Below are positions 1 through 6,611 of a DNA stretch of 15,338 nt, piece by piece (position 1 is the stretch's first letter; the number at the start of each line of letters is the position of its first letter). The stretch spans positions 1 to 15,338 of the forward strand of contig SHVP01000058.1 in the NCBI GenBank assembly GCA_009694165.1. The letters run 5' to 3'. The DNA is from Alphaproteobacteria bacterium (GTDB lineage Bacteria > Pseudomonadota > Alphaproteobacteria > SHVP01). The translations under genes were made by a program, and so were the position numbers. Under the pieces are notes generated by a model that worked only from the letters and a program-made list of their open reading frames with translations, was not told where the DNA came from and ran no database searches.

Positions 1-396
1 GTGCTGGTACAGGCGAAACGGGATAAGCATGCGGCGCTGAAACTGATGAGCAAACTCCTCAAGAAGTATGGCTTTGTCCCTGAGTTGATAATCACGGATG
101 ACCTGCGTTCCTATGGAGCGGCCACTCGAGATCTTGGTATAGCGCAGCACCATCAACGTGGCCGATGGCGTAACAATCGGGCTGAGAATTCACATCAGCC
201 AACCCGACGGCCCAACGGCGAAATCTTCTGCGCGCTGGAGGAGGTTCGGATCATCACCGGGTGGTGGCGCGAGCACTACAACAAGATCCGCCCGCACAGC
301 GCGCTCGGCTACCGCCCGCCGGCACCAGAAGCAATCATCCCAAGCTCGCCGGGCGGCTCGCCGCCCAGCTTGGCCTCAGCCGGCGCTTCGGGCTAA
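1..396 (+). pseudogene. Chimeric transposase fragment (IS6/IS240-type core joined to IS3-type C-terminus)
   Basis: Residues 1 to about 68 resemble the middle of IS6/IS240-family DDE transposases: a lysine-rich helix, the LIITDDLRSYGAA block carrying the second catalytic Asp, and the NNRAENSH block carrying the catalytic Glu. The first catalytic Asp and the N-terminus are missing or lie upstream of the window. From about residue 72 (base ~214) the frame changes family and becomes the classic IS3-type C-terminal tail, with NGEIF, a WWREHYN helix and RPHSALGYRPPAPEA. The join keeps the reading frame. A normal transposase would not contain both parts, so this is read as a recombination or deletion product of two nested elements and is unlikely to be active. 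The GTG at base 1 is simply the window edge and not a supported start. Confidence 0.75.
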
Positions 397-399
397 CAT

Positions 400-430
400 T
401 GCTCCCGGACCACCAACTGAAGGAAGTCCA
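400..430 (+). repeat. Putative terminal inverted repeat (right end) of the IS3-type element
   Basis: The stretch begins with TTGCTCCCGGACCACC and ends in AAGTCCA, just after the transposase stop. IS3-family elements with the RPHSALGYRPPAPEA tail usually end in a similar CGGACCAC block followed by a terminus ending in CA. The partner repeat would be left of the window, so the assignment rests on position and resemblance only. Confidence 0.45.
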
Positions 431-1248
431 GTATTGACCTCCAGGCGATCGATCGGATTGGCGCGCGCGAACGCCGCCACTGCGGGCAGGCGCTGGTACT
501 TGATCCACTCCTCCTGCGCCGCCTGGGTGTCGGGCCAGCGCAGATTGAGTCCGTCAGCGGGCGGCACGAAATCGCCCGGGGTGGCGAAGGGCGCCGACAG
601 CGCGGCAATCGTGATGGTGCCGGAGCTTTCGGCCAGCGAACCGGCCAGCTTGAACCCGACCCACAGCCCGCTAAACCGCGACAGGGCGAAGCCGTAGAGG
701 CCGAAGTCGATGAACTCTTGCACACTGGCCGGGTTCAATACCGGCATCATGAAGTAGACGAAGGCATACTCGCTCTGCACCCCGAAGGCGGACGACTTGC
801 CGGGGTGGTCGTTGCCGACGATGCAGAGGACGCCGCCCCGTTGGGCGGTTTCGGCGTGGTTCGCATGACGGATGGCGTCGCCCGCCCGATCGAGCCCGGG
901 ATTCTTCCCGTACCAGATCGCGAAGACGCCGTCGTAGCGGTTGCCGGAGAACAGGTATAGCTGCTGCGTGCCCCACGCGGCGGTGGCTGCCAGATCTTCG
1001 TTCAGGCCCGGTTCAAAATGGATCTGGTGGGCCTGGAGATGGCGTTGCGCATGCCATAGTTCGCGGTCGTAGCCGCCGATCGGCGACCCGCGGTAACCGG
1101 AAATGAATCCCGCCGTGTTGAGGCCGTTGGCAACGTCCGCTTGCCGTTGCAGCATTGGCAGGCGGACCAACGCCTGCATGCCCGTCAGATAGAAGTTACC
1201 CTCGCGCTGCGTGTATTTATCGTCGAGCGCGAGGGGAAGCGCGGTCAT
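431..1248 (-). pseudogene. Indolepyruvate ferredoxin oxidoreductase, N-terminal fragment truncated by the IS
   Basis: About 272 residues match the beginning of the large fused indolepyruvate:ferredoxin oxidoreductase, which oxidatively decarboxylates aryl-pyruvates with thiamine diphosphate, CoA and ferredoxin and is normally about 1150 residues long. Visible family features are the opening LDDKYTQREGNFYLTG, the block AGFISGYRGSPIGGYD near residues 46-61, and GNRYDGVFAIWYGKNPGLDR further on, all in the N-terminal pyruvate-oxidoreductase-like domain. The ATG at 1248 gives the expected family N-terminus but has no clear ribosome binding site. It sits 24 bases after the stop of the upstream small gene, suggesting one transcript. 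At about 431 the frame runs into the IS end and stops at 376 after roughly 18 foreign codons. The rest of the pyrophosphate-binding and gamma domains is absent, so no active enzyme is expected. Confidence 0.85.
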
Positions 1249-1272
1249 GACCGGCCGCCGCCCGCGGGGATG

Positions 1273-1713
1273 TCAGCGCCGCCGCTTCTTGCCGCGCTGC
1301 GTCTTGTCCGCTGTCTTCCGCGCGGTTTTTCTGGCCGGCGTGCCCTCGGACGGCCCGAGAATGGCGCCACGTTCGTCGGCAACATAGGGCAACTTCGCCT
1401 TGGGGTTCATCGTTTCGGCCAGTTCGGCCTGTTCGTGCAGGACTTGGAAGACGCGGCCGATCAGATCGTCCCTTGTCTTGAAGCGATCGCCTTCTACCGC
1501 ATCATCCGGGCGGTACGCCTCGATGTCCTTGCGTGGCAAGACTTGGCGGTTATCGAGCAGCCGCTCGAGCGTGTCCTGCCGCTCGATCGTCACCGACAGC
1601 TCGGCCGTCAGCGCGATCACCATCGCCATCAGGTGGTCCATGACCGGGTCGCGGAAGAACTGAGGTTTCGGGCCCTTGGCCCGGCGCGGCAGGGTGATGG
1701 TCGGGGGTGCCAT
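1273..1713 (-). CDS. Small uncharacterised protein with Lys/Arg-rich C-terminus
   Basis: A 146-residue protein of no family I recognise. It starts at the ATG at 1713, chosen because GAGAGGA lies seven bases upstream; an earlier in-frame TTG at 1731 lacks such a site. The N-terminus is proline-rich and basic (LPRRAKGPKPQFF). It is followed by a helical segment around DPVMDHLMAMVIALTAELSV and then a charged region with RPDDAVEGDRFKTRDDLIGRVFQVLHEQAE. The last 20 residues are a repetitive tail (ARKTARKTADKT and GKKRRR) that could bind nucleic acid or simply be disordered. There is no signal peptide or clear transmembrane helix. The gene lies 68 bases after the methyltransferase stop and 24 bases before the oxidoreductase fragment, so it probably belonged to an operon with them. 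Its role may relate to the oxidoreductase, but that is inference from position only. Confidence 0.75.
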   Translation of the reverse strand: MAPPTITLPRRAKGPKPQFFRDPVMDHLMAMVIALTAELSVTIERQDTLERLLDNRQVLPRKDIEAYRPDDAVEGDRFKTRDDLIGRVFQVLHEQAELAETMNPKAKLPYVADERGAILGPSEGTPARKTARKTADKTQRGKKRRR

Positions 1714-1781
1714 CGGTCGATCCTCTCTCAAACGGGGGCGGCCGGACAGGCCGGCCGGCCGTGGTCATTGCATTGGTTACG

Positions 1782-2963
1782 CTATTTCCAGGCGCCGAAC
1801 GAAAACCATGCCTGACCGTTCGACACCTCGGGTGGAGTCTTGTGGCCGAGGACGCAGGCCTTGAACACCTCGTTGGGCCAGGTGCCGTAATTGGGGACGC
1901 GGAACTGGATGTAGTTCTTGGCCTTGAAGCTGGCCTCGACAAACCGCTGGCGCAGGTCTTGGTGTCGGAACTGCCAGTAGTAGGGTTCGTTGTTGTAGTA
2001 GGCGTCCCAGTCGACGACGAAGTCTTCGTAGGGCCCACTGACCAGATCGACCGGCGGCAATTCCTGGTTGATCATGAGGCCGCCCGGTTTGAGCACCCGA
2101 TAGGCCTCCTTGAGGATCTTCCTGCTCGAAGCCAGGCTGATCTCGTGGAAAAAGAAACTCGAGGTCACGACATCGAAGCTGCCGTCGGGAAAATCGAGGT
2201 GCTCGGCATTCTGCTGGCTGAAGTGAACTTTGCGGCCGTCCGCCTCGGCCACGGCATGGGCATACCGCAGGCAGGGCGCACCCACATCGATGCCATGGGT
2301 CTCCATGCCAGGGTAGATGTCCATAAACGAGAACATCTCGCGTCCAACCGTACAACCAAGATCGAGATAGCTCTTCGGCGCGAATTTTGGGTAGAGGATC
2401 TTGAGCGCGTTGGCGGCCGTCGCCGCCCAGCCGCCCGTCGATCGATGGCGCAAGCCGCCCGAAAACACCCGCGTCCCGTGCTGGTAGAGCGCGCCTTGAG
2501 CGACGTCGTCGGGGCAATGCTCGGTGTGAAAACAGCCGGGCATCAGATGAACGTCCAGTTCGCTGACCGTTCGAGGAATTTCGACCTCGGAATTGAGTTG
2601 TAGGCTCCCGCCCGCGGGGTTCGCCTGGGCGGCGTCCTTGGCAATTTGAATCAAGTAGGGCAGCTTGCGTTCAATCGACGGCTGGACGGACCACCACGTC
2701 ATGAGCTGCGCATTGTGCCGGAGGGCGCTCCATTCCTGAAAAATCGGCTCATCCAGCATCACCTTGCGAACCTCGTTGCCGCTCTTCGGCTTGCGGCGGT
2801 TCTTCCTGGTGAAACGCGGTTCGACGACATGTTCGTAGACCGTCTTCATGTCCTTGGCGTAGTCCAGCAACACGCGTTTGCGCAGCACCGAGACGAAGCG
2901 CTGGCGCGCGTGCTCGTCATGCGTCGGTTCGACGACGGCATCGATATGGGGCAGATTCGACAT
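1782..2963 (-). CDS. Class I SAM-dependent methyltransferase
   Basis: A 393-residue protein with a Rossmann-type methyltransferase domain in its second half. Motif I is YLDLGCTVGREM at about 199-210, with C-T-V in place of the common G-x-G pattern. The acidic loop is HGIDVG (Asp226). The motif II/III region is NAEHLDFPDGSFDVVTS at 252-268, and LKPGG at 291-295 is the usual strand-5 signature. The first 190 residues are a separate region with a basic patch (FTRKNRRKPK) and may select the substrate. No substrate can be named. The ATG at 2963 is preceded by AGGAGG five bases upstream, which fixes the start even though the frame is open further upstream. It is the first gene of a minus-strand series and diverges from the cupin gene across 120 bases. 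Confidence 0.85.
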   Translation of the reverse strand: MSNLPHIDAVVEPTHDEHARQRFVSVLRKRVLLDYAKDMKTVYEHVVEPRFTRKNRRKPKSGNEVRKVMLDEPIFQEWSALRHNAQLMTWWSVQPSIERKLPYLIQIAKDAAQANPAGGSLQLNSEVEIPRTVSELDVHLMPGCFHTEHCPDDVAQGALYQHGTRVFSGGLRHRSTGGWAATAANALKILYPKFAPKSYLDLGCTVGREMFSFMDIYPGMETHGIDVGAPCLRYAHAVAEADGRKVHFSQQNAEHLDFPDGSFDVVTSSFFFHEISLASSRKILKEAYRVLKPGGLMINQELPPVDLVSGPYEDFVVDWDAYYNNEPYYWQFRHQDLRQRFVEASFKAKNYIQFRVPNYGTWPNEVFKACVLGHKTPPEVSNGQAWFSFGAWK

Positions 2964-3083
2964 CACGGCCTCCTGGCAGCAGGCGTTCAGCTTAGCATAG
3001 GCCGTGACCGTCAAAATGGGCCTACCGCCTGGACGGCCGAACGGGCTACGGTTGGCGTCCACTCTATATTCTTGTGGACCGCC
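2964..3083. promoter_or_regulatory. Divergent intergenic region between methyltransferase and cupin genes
   Basis: These 120 bases must hold the promoters for both divergent genes. On the plus strand a TATATT at 3065-3070 resembles a -10 box only 13 bases before the cupin ATG, which would give a nearly leaderless message; I see no convincing -35 partner at the right distance. On the minus strand a TTGACG (complement of 3009-3014) could be a -35 element, but the spacing to a -10 box is poor. No clear operator palindrome is visible. Confidence 0.3.
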
Positions 3084-3473
3084 ATGACCGTACCGCCCGA
3101 ACGCCGACTGGAACCGATGGACGCCCTGTTTCGGGCCGATCGCGACATCGAACGGGTCAAGATCGAGTCGGTTGAGGGCGTCAAGGAGCCGGACGGGCTC
3201 TACCTCAAAGTGCTGATGATCACGCCCGATCTTCTGGTGTTTAAGGGGTGGAAGATGAAGGGGATCACCGATCCGTGGCAGAAGCATGATGATCACGAGT
3301 CGGTGGCAACCCTGCTCGAAGGCAAGATGCGCATGGTGATCGGCGAAAAGGAATTCATGTGCCATCCCGGCGACGTTTGGCGCCATCCGCAGGGCGTTTG
3401 GCACATGAGCGAGGCGTTGGAAGACTGCCTACTCATCGAGATCAAGTCGCCGCCGCGCAAAACCTGGACCTAG
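3084..3473 (+). CDS. Single-domain cupin protein
   Basis: A 129-residue protein whose second half is a small cupin barrel. Motif 1 is represented by KHDDHESVATLLEGKMRMVIG (68-88), with His68, His71 and Glu72 as likely metal ligands. Motif 2 is PGDVWRHPQGVWHM (95-108), with His101 and His107 as candidates. This length and layout fit stand-alone cupins that act as metal-dependent isomerases, dioxygenases or sugar/acid-binding proteins; the exact reaction is not readable. The ATG at 3084 is the first ATG in frame after a long AT-richer stretch and has no strong ribosome binding site; a TTG lies four codons upstream. The gene stands alone on the plus strand, and its stop is three bases from the stop of the convergent minus-strand frame. 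Confidence 0.8.
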   Translation: MTVPPERRLEPMDALFRADRDIERVKIESVEGVKEPDGLYLKVLMITPDLLVFKGWKMKGITDPWQKHDDHESVATLLEGKMRMVIGEKEFMCHPGDVWRHPQGVWHMSEALEDCLLIEIKSPPRKTWT

Positions 3474-3476
3474 GCT

Positions 3477-3797
3477 TCAGCCGGCCGGTCGGCCGCTGGC
3501 GCTGTAGCGGAGGACTAGTTCCTTTCTTACCCGCGACAGCGGTTCCATGTTGGGGTCGGTGTAGCGCAGATGCACCTGCGTTGTCGGAAACTGCCAACGG
3601 CGTTCGGTCGAGAAGGACGGAAAGCTCGCCGTGTAGTCGCTATCGATCGTGCGTCCCTGGGCCGGTCCCGATTGGTCCTCGAGCGCCGCCAGCACGGCGA
3701 TGAAGTCGCCCTGTGTCGGTCGGCTTCCGCGATAGAGCATCAGCACCTGGACCAGCCCCTCATTGCCGGGCGTAAGTTGGAAGAGGACCAGGAACAA
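3477..3797 (-). pseudogene. C-terminal fragment or small protein of unknown family, no good start
   Basis: The frame reads like a real protein, with balanced composition and segments such as LVQVLMLYRGSRPTQGDF and RRWQFPTTQVHLRYTDPN. I do not recognise the family; the alternation of strand-like segments suggests a beta-rich secreted or periplasmic domain. It has no ATG or GTG at its beginning: only a TTG at 3797 and a CTG a few codons earlier are available, and neither has a clear ribosome binding site. The frame is open upstream for only 12 codons, up to the TAG that ends the kinase frame (3834-3836), which is in the same frame. The simplest reading is that the N-terminal part was deleted and the C-terminal part remains next to the decayed kinase gene. 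A short functional protein with an unusual start is the alternative. Confidence 0.45.
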
Positions 3798-3833
3798 ACG
3801 GCCGCCAAAGGCCAGGCGCGCCGGCCACGGTGG

Positions 3834-4864
3834 CTACGGCAACCCCGCTTCGGCAATGTGGCGTCGCACCGACTCCGCAAACCAGTCCCAGCCCGCGTAG
3901 AGGAACGTACCTGGGCCAAGCACGTTCACTCCAGACATCTTGGCGCACAGGAAATTCATTTCCTTGCCGGCGATGAAGAGCGGGTAGAGCCGCCGTTCGT
4001 CGGCCGTGAACGGGCGGACCCGCGTATAGCCGGCGAGGAAGCGCTCGTTGACCGCCGCGGTCAGACTGCGGCAGGTGGGATCGAGGGCGATATAGGGGGT
4101 GGCCCACACGAAGCTCGGACATCCTGTAGAAGCGGCGCTTCGCCGGCCGCGTCGAAGGCGAGAACCTGCAGGGTGCGGTTCCCGTCGACGAAGACGTTGC
4201 GCGCGTGAATGTCGCCGTGGATGGCGCCGCGCGGCAGGGCTCGCACCGCCGGTTGATCCAAGGCCGCAACGACCGCCGCGGCCGCGCGCTGATAGAAGGT
4301 GAGGTCATCCGGGCGTTCGGCCAGACGCTTGAGGACGATCGGCATGCTCTTGCGAATGGTCTGCTGGTAGTCGATCGGGCGCGGCGCCGGTCCCTGGAAC
4401 CGCTGGGCGGCGAGGTGGATTTCCGCCATGACCGCACCGATGCGTTCACCCGTTTCCGGGTCGGCGACGTGGGCAAACGACGATCCACTGGCCCAGGCGA
4501 ACAGGCACACCTGACGTGGACCTTCGGGCGCCTCGACAACGAAGAATGCGGCACCATCGGGGGCGACCACCGGTGCCACCACCGGTAGGCCCTGACGCTT
4601 CAGATGGAGCAGGAACTCGAGTTCGAACGCCACCTCGGTGTTGCTGCGCAGATGGGCGCGCCAGACCCTGGCGGCGTACTGGTGTCCCGGGGCTTTGACG
4701 ACGTAAACGTCGTTCACGCCGCGGGTCAGTAATTCGCACTCGAAGGGCTCGGGCAAGGCATGGCGTCGACGGATGATAGCGCCAAGCGCGGCGGCATCGA
4801 CAACCGAATGAACGATCGGGATGGGCCCGGCCGATGGCGGGGCGGCGTGGCTGGTCGTCGACAT
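3834..4864 (-). pseudogene. APH-type (aminoglycoside phosphotransferase/homoserine kinase-II-like) kinase, frameshifted
   Basis: Two overlapping frames together make a complete kinase-like protein of about 343 residues. The first runs from the ATG at 4864 (GGAGG six bases upstream) through the nucleotide-binding lobe, an alpha-C-like Glu at about 82, the catalytic loop HGDIHARNVFVD (216-227, Asp218 and Asn223), and the metal-binding FDAAGEAPL segment (Asp238). At 4116-4117 only two bases separate the codon for Val249 from the continuation SFVWATPY in the next frame. One base is therefore missing, and without it the protein ends in about 20 unrelated residues. The second frame continues to the family-typical ending WDWFAESVRRHIAEAGLP and stops at 3834. 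Members phosphorylate small hydroxylated or amino compounds; the substrate is unknown. The gene follows the two SET-domain genes on the same strand. The lesion could be a sequencing error, in which case this is an intact kinase. Confidence 0.8.
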
Positions 4865-4974
4865 TCCGTTCCTCCAGACCATGGGCGAGCCGGGCAGCGC
4901 CCAGAAAGGCCGGGTTTGCGATCACCCGCGCGGGGATGGTGCCGTCGAGGCGGGCCAGGGCGTCGGCGACGTCC

Positions 4975-5568
4975 CTAGCCGGCCCGCTTCTTGCGCTCCA
5001 TCGTGCGGGTGCGCAGCGCCGGAGCGGGCCGAAGGCCCACCTCGGCGGCGATCGAATCGGGCAGCAACGATGCCAGCGGTTGACGGACGTGGGTAGCCGC
5101 GGCAATGGCGTCGGCCGCCCGCTGCGACCATTGCGGGCGCAGTCGCCGCGCATCGGACGGAACGATCATCGAGCGGCACGTCGGGGCGCCGCAAAGGCAG
5201 CCGAACCTCTCGTCCTGCTGCATGCCGAGGTCGGCGTAGTCGTTGGTGAGCTCTTCGCCCGGTTCGATGTTGCGCACCACGATCTCGAAGCCGTAACCGG
5301 TGGTCAAGACCGAGGGCTCACAGGAGTGATTGATGAAGCGGGCGAGATCCCAGGCCAGGATCAGCTTGCCCGGTCCGCCGGACCAGGTGTAGCGGGCGAG
5401 ATCGAAGCTCAGGACCTCGGGCAGCCGGGCGATCTCGTCGAATGTCAGTATCTGATCGAGGGGGTCGGTTACCCAGGTAATGGTTCCGCGCTTGATCGGA
5501 GCGGTGGCAAACACCCCAACCCCGATCTTGGGGTTGACGGTCTTAAGCTTCGTGTCTGGATGAATCAT
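4975..5568 (-). CDS. SET-domain protein-lysine methyltransferase (second of a tandem pair)
   Basis: A 197-residue protein that is almost entirely a SET domain. Visible hallmarks are IGVGVFAT near residues 15-22 (SAM-binding strand), ARFINHSCEPS at 76-86 (the NHSC knot motif), ELTNDYADL around 106-114 with the catalytic-type Tyr111, and a post-SET-like cysteine cluster CLCGAPTC at 124-131. Such enzymes transfer methyl groups from SAM to lysines of proteins; the target is unknown. A 60-residue C-terminal extension is rich in Arg, Ala and Pro. The ATG at 5568 overlaps the stop of the upstream paralogue (ATGA), so translation is probably coupled, and no separate Shine-Dalgarno is evident. It lies about 110 bases upstream of the kinase gene, and the three genes form a minus-strand series. 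Confidence 0.87.
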   Translation of the reverse strand: MIHPDTKLKTVNPKIGVGVFATAPIKRGTITWVTDPLDQILTFDEIARLPEVLSFDLARYTWSGGPGKLILAWDLARFINHSCEPSVLTTGYGFEIVVRNIEPGEELTNDYADLGMQQDERFGCLCGAPTCRSMIVPSDARRLRPQWSQRAADAIAAATHVRQPLASLLPDSIAAEVGLRPAPALRTRTMERKKRAG

Positions 5569-6209
5569 CGGCGGTTGTTGCGAGGGGCGAAGGCCCAGGG
5601 TCTGTCGCTGGCATCATCTGTGCTTGCGTCCCCGCCAGCATGCAGGGCGCGCGCGCTGGGAGCAGGAGAAAGGCCGTGGACCCAGTCCCAGAACTGGTTC
5701 GGCTGGCGGGCGAAGGGGAGCAATGGTTGGGCGACGCCGTTGGCGGACGCCAGACTATGCTGAACGGCGCCGTCCCACTGCCGCCATAGCTGCAGGACGT
5801 CTTCGCCGCCGACGGTGCCGCGGCAATTCGCCGACCCGCAGCGGCACCGCAGGCGCCCCGTCAGGTTGAGGCCGCCGTATTCGCACGTGAGTTGCTCGCC
5901 CGCGGCGATGTCGCGAATCGCGACCTCGAATTCGTCGCCGAGATCGAGCATGGTCGGATCGCAACTGTGGTTGACGTGACGTCCGCTGTCCCAACAAAGA
6001 ACGTAGTTGCCGGTGCTGTCGATGTAGCCGAAACGTTCAAGCAGAGCGCGATAGTTGGGCGCCATGTCGACGGCCTCGGTCGACGTGAAGATGCGATCGA
6101 ACTGGCAAAGCGTCCAGACGATGGTGCCACGAGGAATAAAGGTCGTCGCAAAAACACCCAGTCCGACTTCCGAACTGACGAAACGTAGTTCGGTGTCCGG
6201 GTGGATCAC
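5565..6209 (-). CDS. SET-domain protein-lysine methyltransferase (first of a tandem pair)
   Basis: A paralogue of the downstream SET gene. From the GTG at 6209 it has 214 residues, and its N-terminus (VIHPDTELRF) aligns residue for residue with the MIHPDTKLKT start of the neighbour. In that numbering the NHSCDP motif is at 80-85, the Tyr of CEY is 111, and the post-SET cysteines are 122, 124 and 129, all in register with the paralogue. This register is why I prefer the GTG. The frame is open further upstream with an ATG at 6350 that would add 47 residues of GPGP/DPGG-rich sequence; neither start has a clear ribosome binding site. The C-terminal 60 residues are Pro/Ala/Arg-rich and differ from those of the neighbour. 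The domain is intact, so a catalytically competent enzyme is likely, probably acting on a protein lysine. Confidence 0.83.
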   Translation of the reverse strand: MIHPDTELRFVSSEVGLGVFATTFIPRGTIVWTLCQFDRIFTSTEAVDMAPNYRALLERFGYIDSTGNYVLCWDSGRHVNHSCDPTMLDLGDEFEVAIRDIAAGEQLTCEYGGLNLTGRLRCRCGSANCRGTVGGEDVLQLWRQWDGAVQHSLASANGVAQPLLPFARQPNQFWDWVHGLSPAPSARALHAGGDASTDDASDRPWAFAPRNNRR

Positions 6210-6607
6210 TGAAGCGGCCCGAAGGTGGCTCTCAGCCGGTACACGGTCGCGGGCGATCGGATCAAACTGACCATCGTGTTCGAACGCAGGCCCTGGCCCC
6301 CCGGGGTCCAGGTCGCAGTCCCATCGCGGGTGCCACGATGCAATGACCATATTAGCGGTCAACGCCGCTTTCAACGGGCGAAGTGATCTGTCCACCGATT
6401 TTTTTGTTGTCGTCGCCGGGGAGTGGCGAGGGCGGCTCTTTGCCGTCAAGATGCCGGCTCTGCGGCGCCCACCCCGCCACGCGCACCTCGCCCGACCTGA
6501 GCGGGGTCGCGAGGTCCGCCGGTCGGTGGTCCGCGGCGCTGGGCTTGCCCGCTGCCGATTGATGCCCAAGTCACTTGGAGAACCCGAGCCATGTTAGATT
6601 TCGCCCC
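6210..6607. other. Divergent intergenic region between SET operon and leuC operon
   Basis: About 400 bases without a supported gene, less if the first SET gene starts at 6350. It contains a TGACC-N8-GGTCA inverted repeat (6344-6361) beside the alternative SET start and a short T-run at about 6399-6406. A TTGAAA and a TAATAT facing the SET genes lie only 14 bases apart, too close for a normal promoter. On the plus strand I see no convincing promoter for leuC. The part from about 6420 to 6590 is GC-rich and featureless apart from the short leader frame described separately. Confidence 0.4.
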
Positions 6608-6611
6608 ATGA
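6591..6611 (+). CDS. Possible six-codon leader reading frame overlapping the leuC start
   Basis: An ATG at 6591 begins a six-codon frame (MLDFAP) ending in TGA at 6609-6611. That TGA overlaps the leuC ATG as ATGA. A GGAG lies ten bases before the leader ATG, whereas leuC itself has no Shine-Dalgarno, so re-initiation from the leader is a plausible way to translate leuC. The second codon is TTA for leucine, rare in a GC-rich genome. This is suggestive for a leucine-related operon, but a single Leu codon and no visible attenuator make it weak. Confidence 0.3.
   Translation: MLDFAP

Larger units (their letters stand above)
1..430 (+). mobile_element. Insertion-sequence remnant with a probable IS3-type right end
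   Basis: The first 430 bases hold only transposase sequence followed by what looks like the outer end of an IS. The transposase frame stops at 396. A short non-coding tail of about 34 bases ends in GTCCA at 430, the arrangement seen at the right end of many IS3-family elements. Immediately beyond it, the minus-strand oxidoreductase reading frame begins. The left part of the element lies outside the window, so its total size and the target-site duplication cannot be seen. Confidence 0.7.

Noticed and set aside
1740..1760. GGCCGG/CCGGCC repeats between the methyltransferase and the small basic protein gene
   Set aside because: They can form a GC-rich hairpin, but there is no T-run in either direction and GGCCGG is common in this GC-rich DNA.
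1707..2603. Plus-strand frame of 298 codons opposite the methyltransferase
   Set aside because: The opposite strand carries clear SAM-methyltransferase motifs with a strong ribosome binding site; this frame is its shadow.
3570..4208. Plus-strand frame of 212 codons opposite the kinase tail and the 3477-3797 frame
   Set aside because: Composition is shadow-like and the minus-strand frames match the kinase family.
4834..5763. Plus-strand frame of 309 codons opposite the second SET gene
   Set aside because: The minus strand carries NHSC and post-SET motifs; this frame has no recognisable features.
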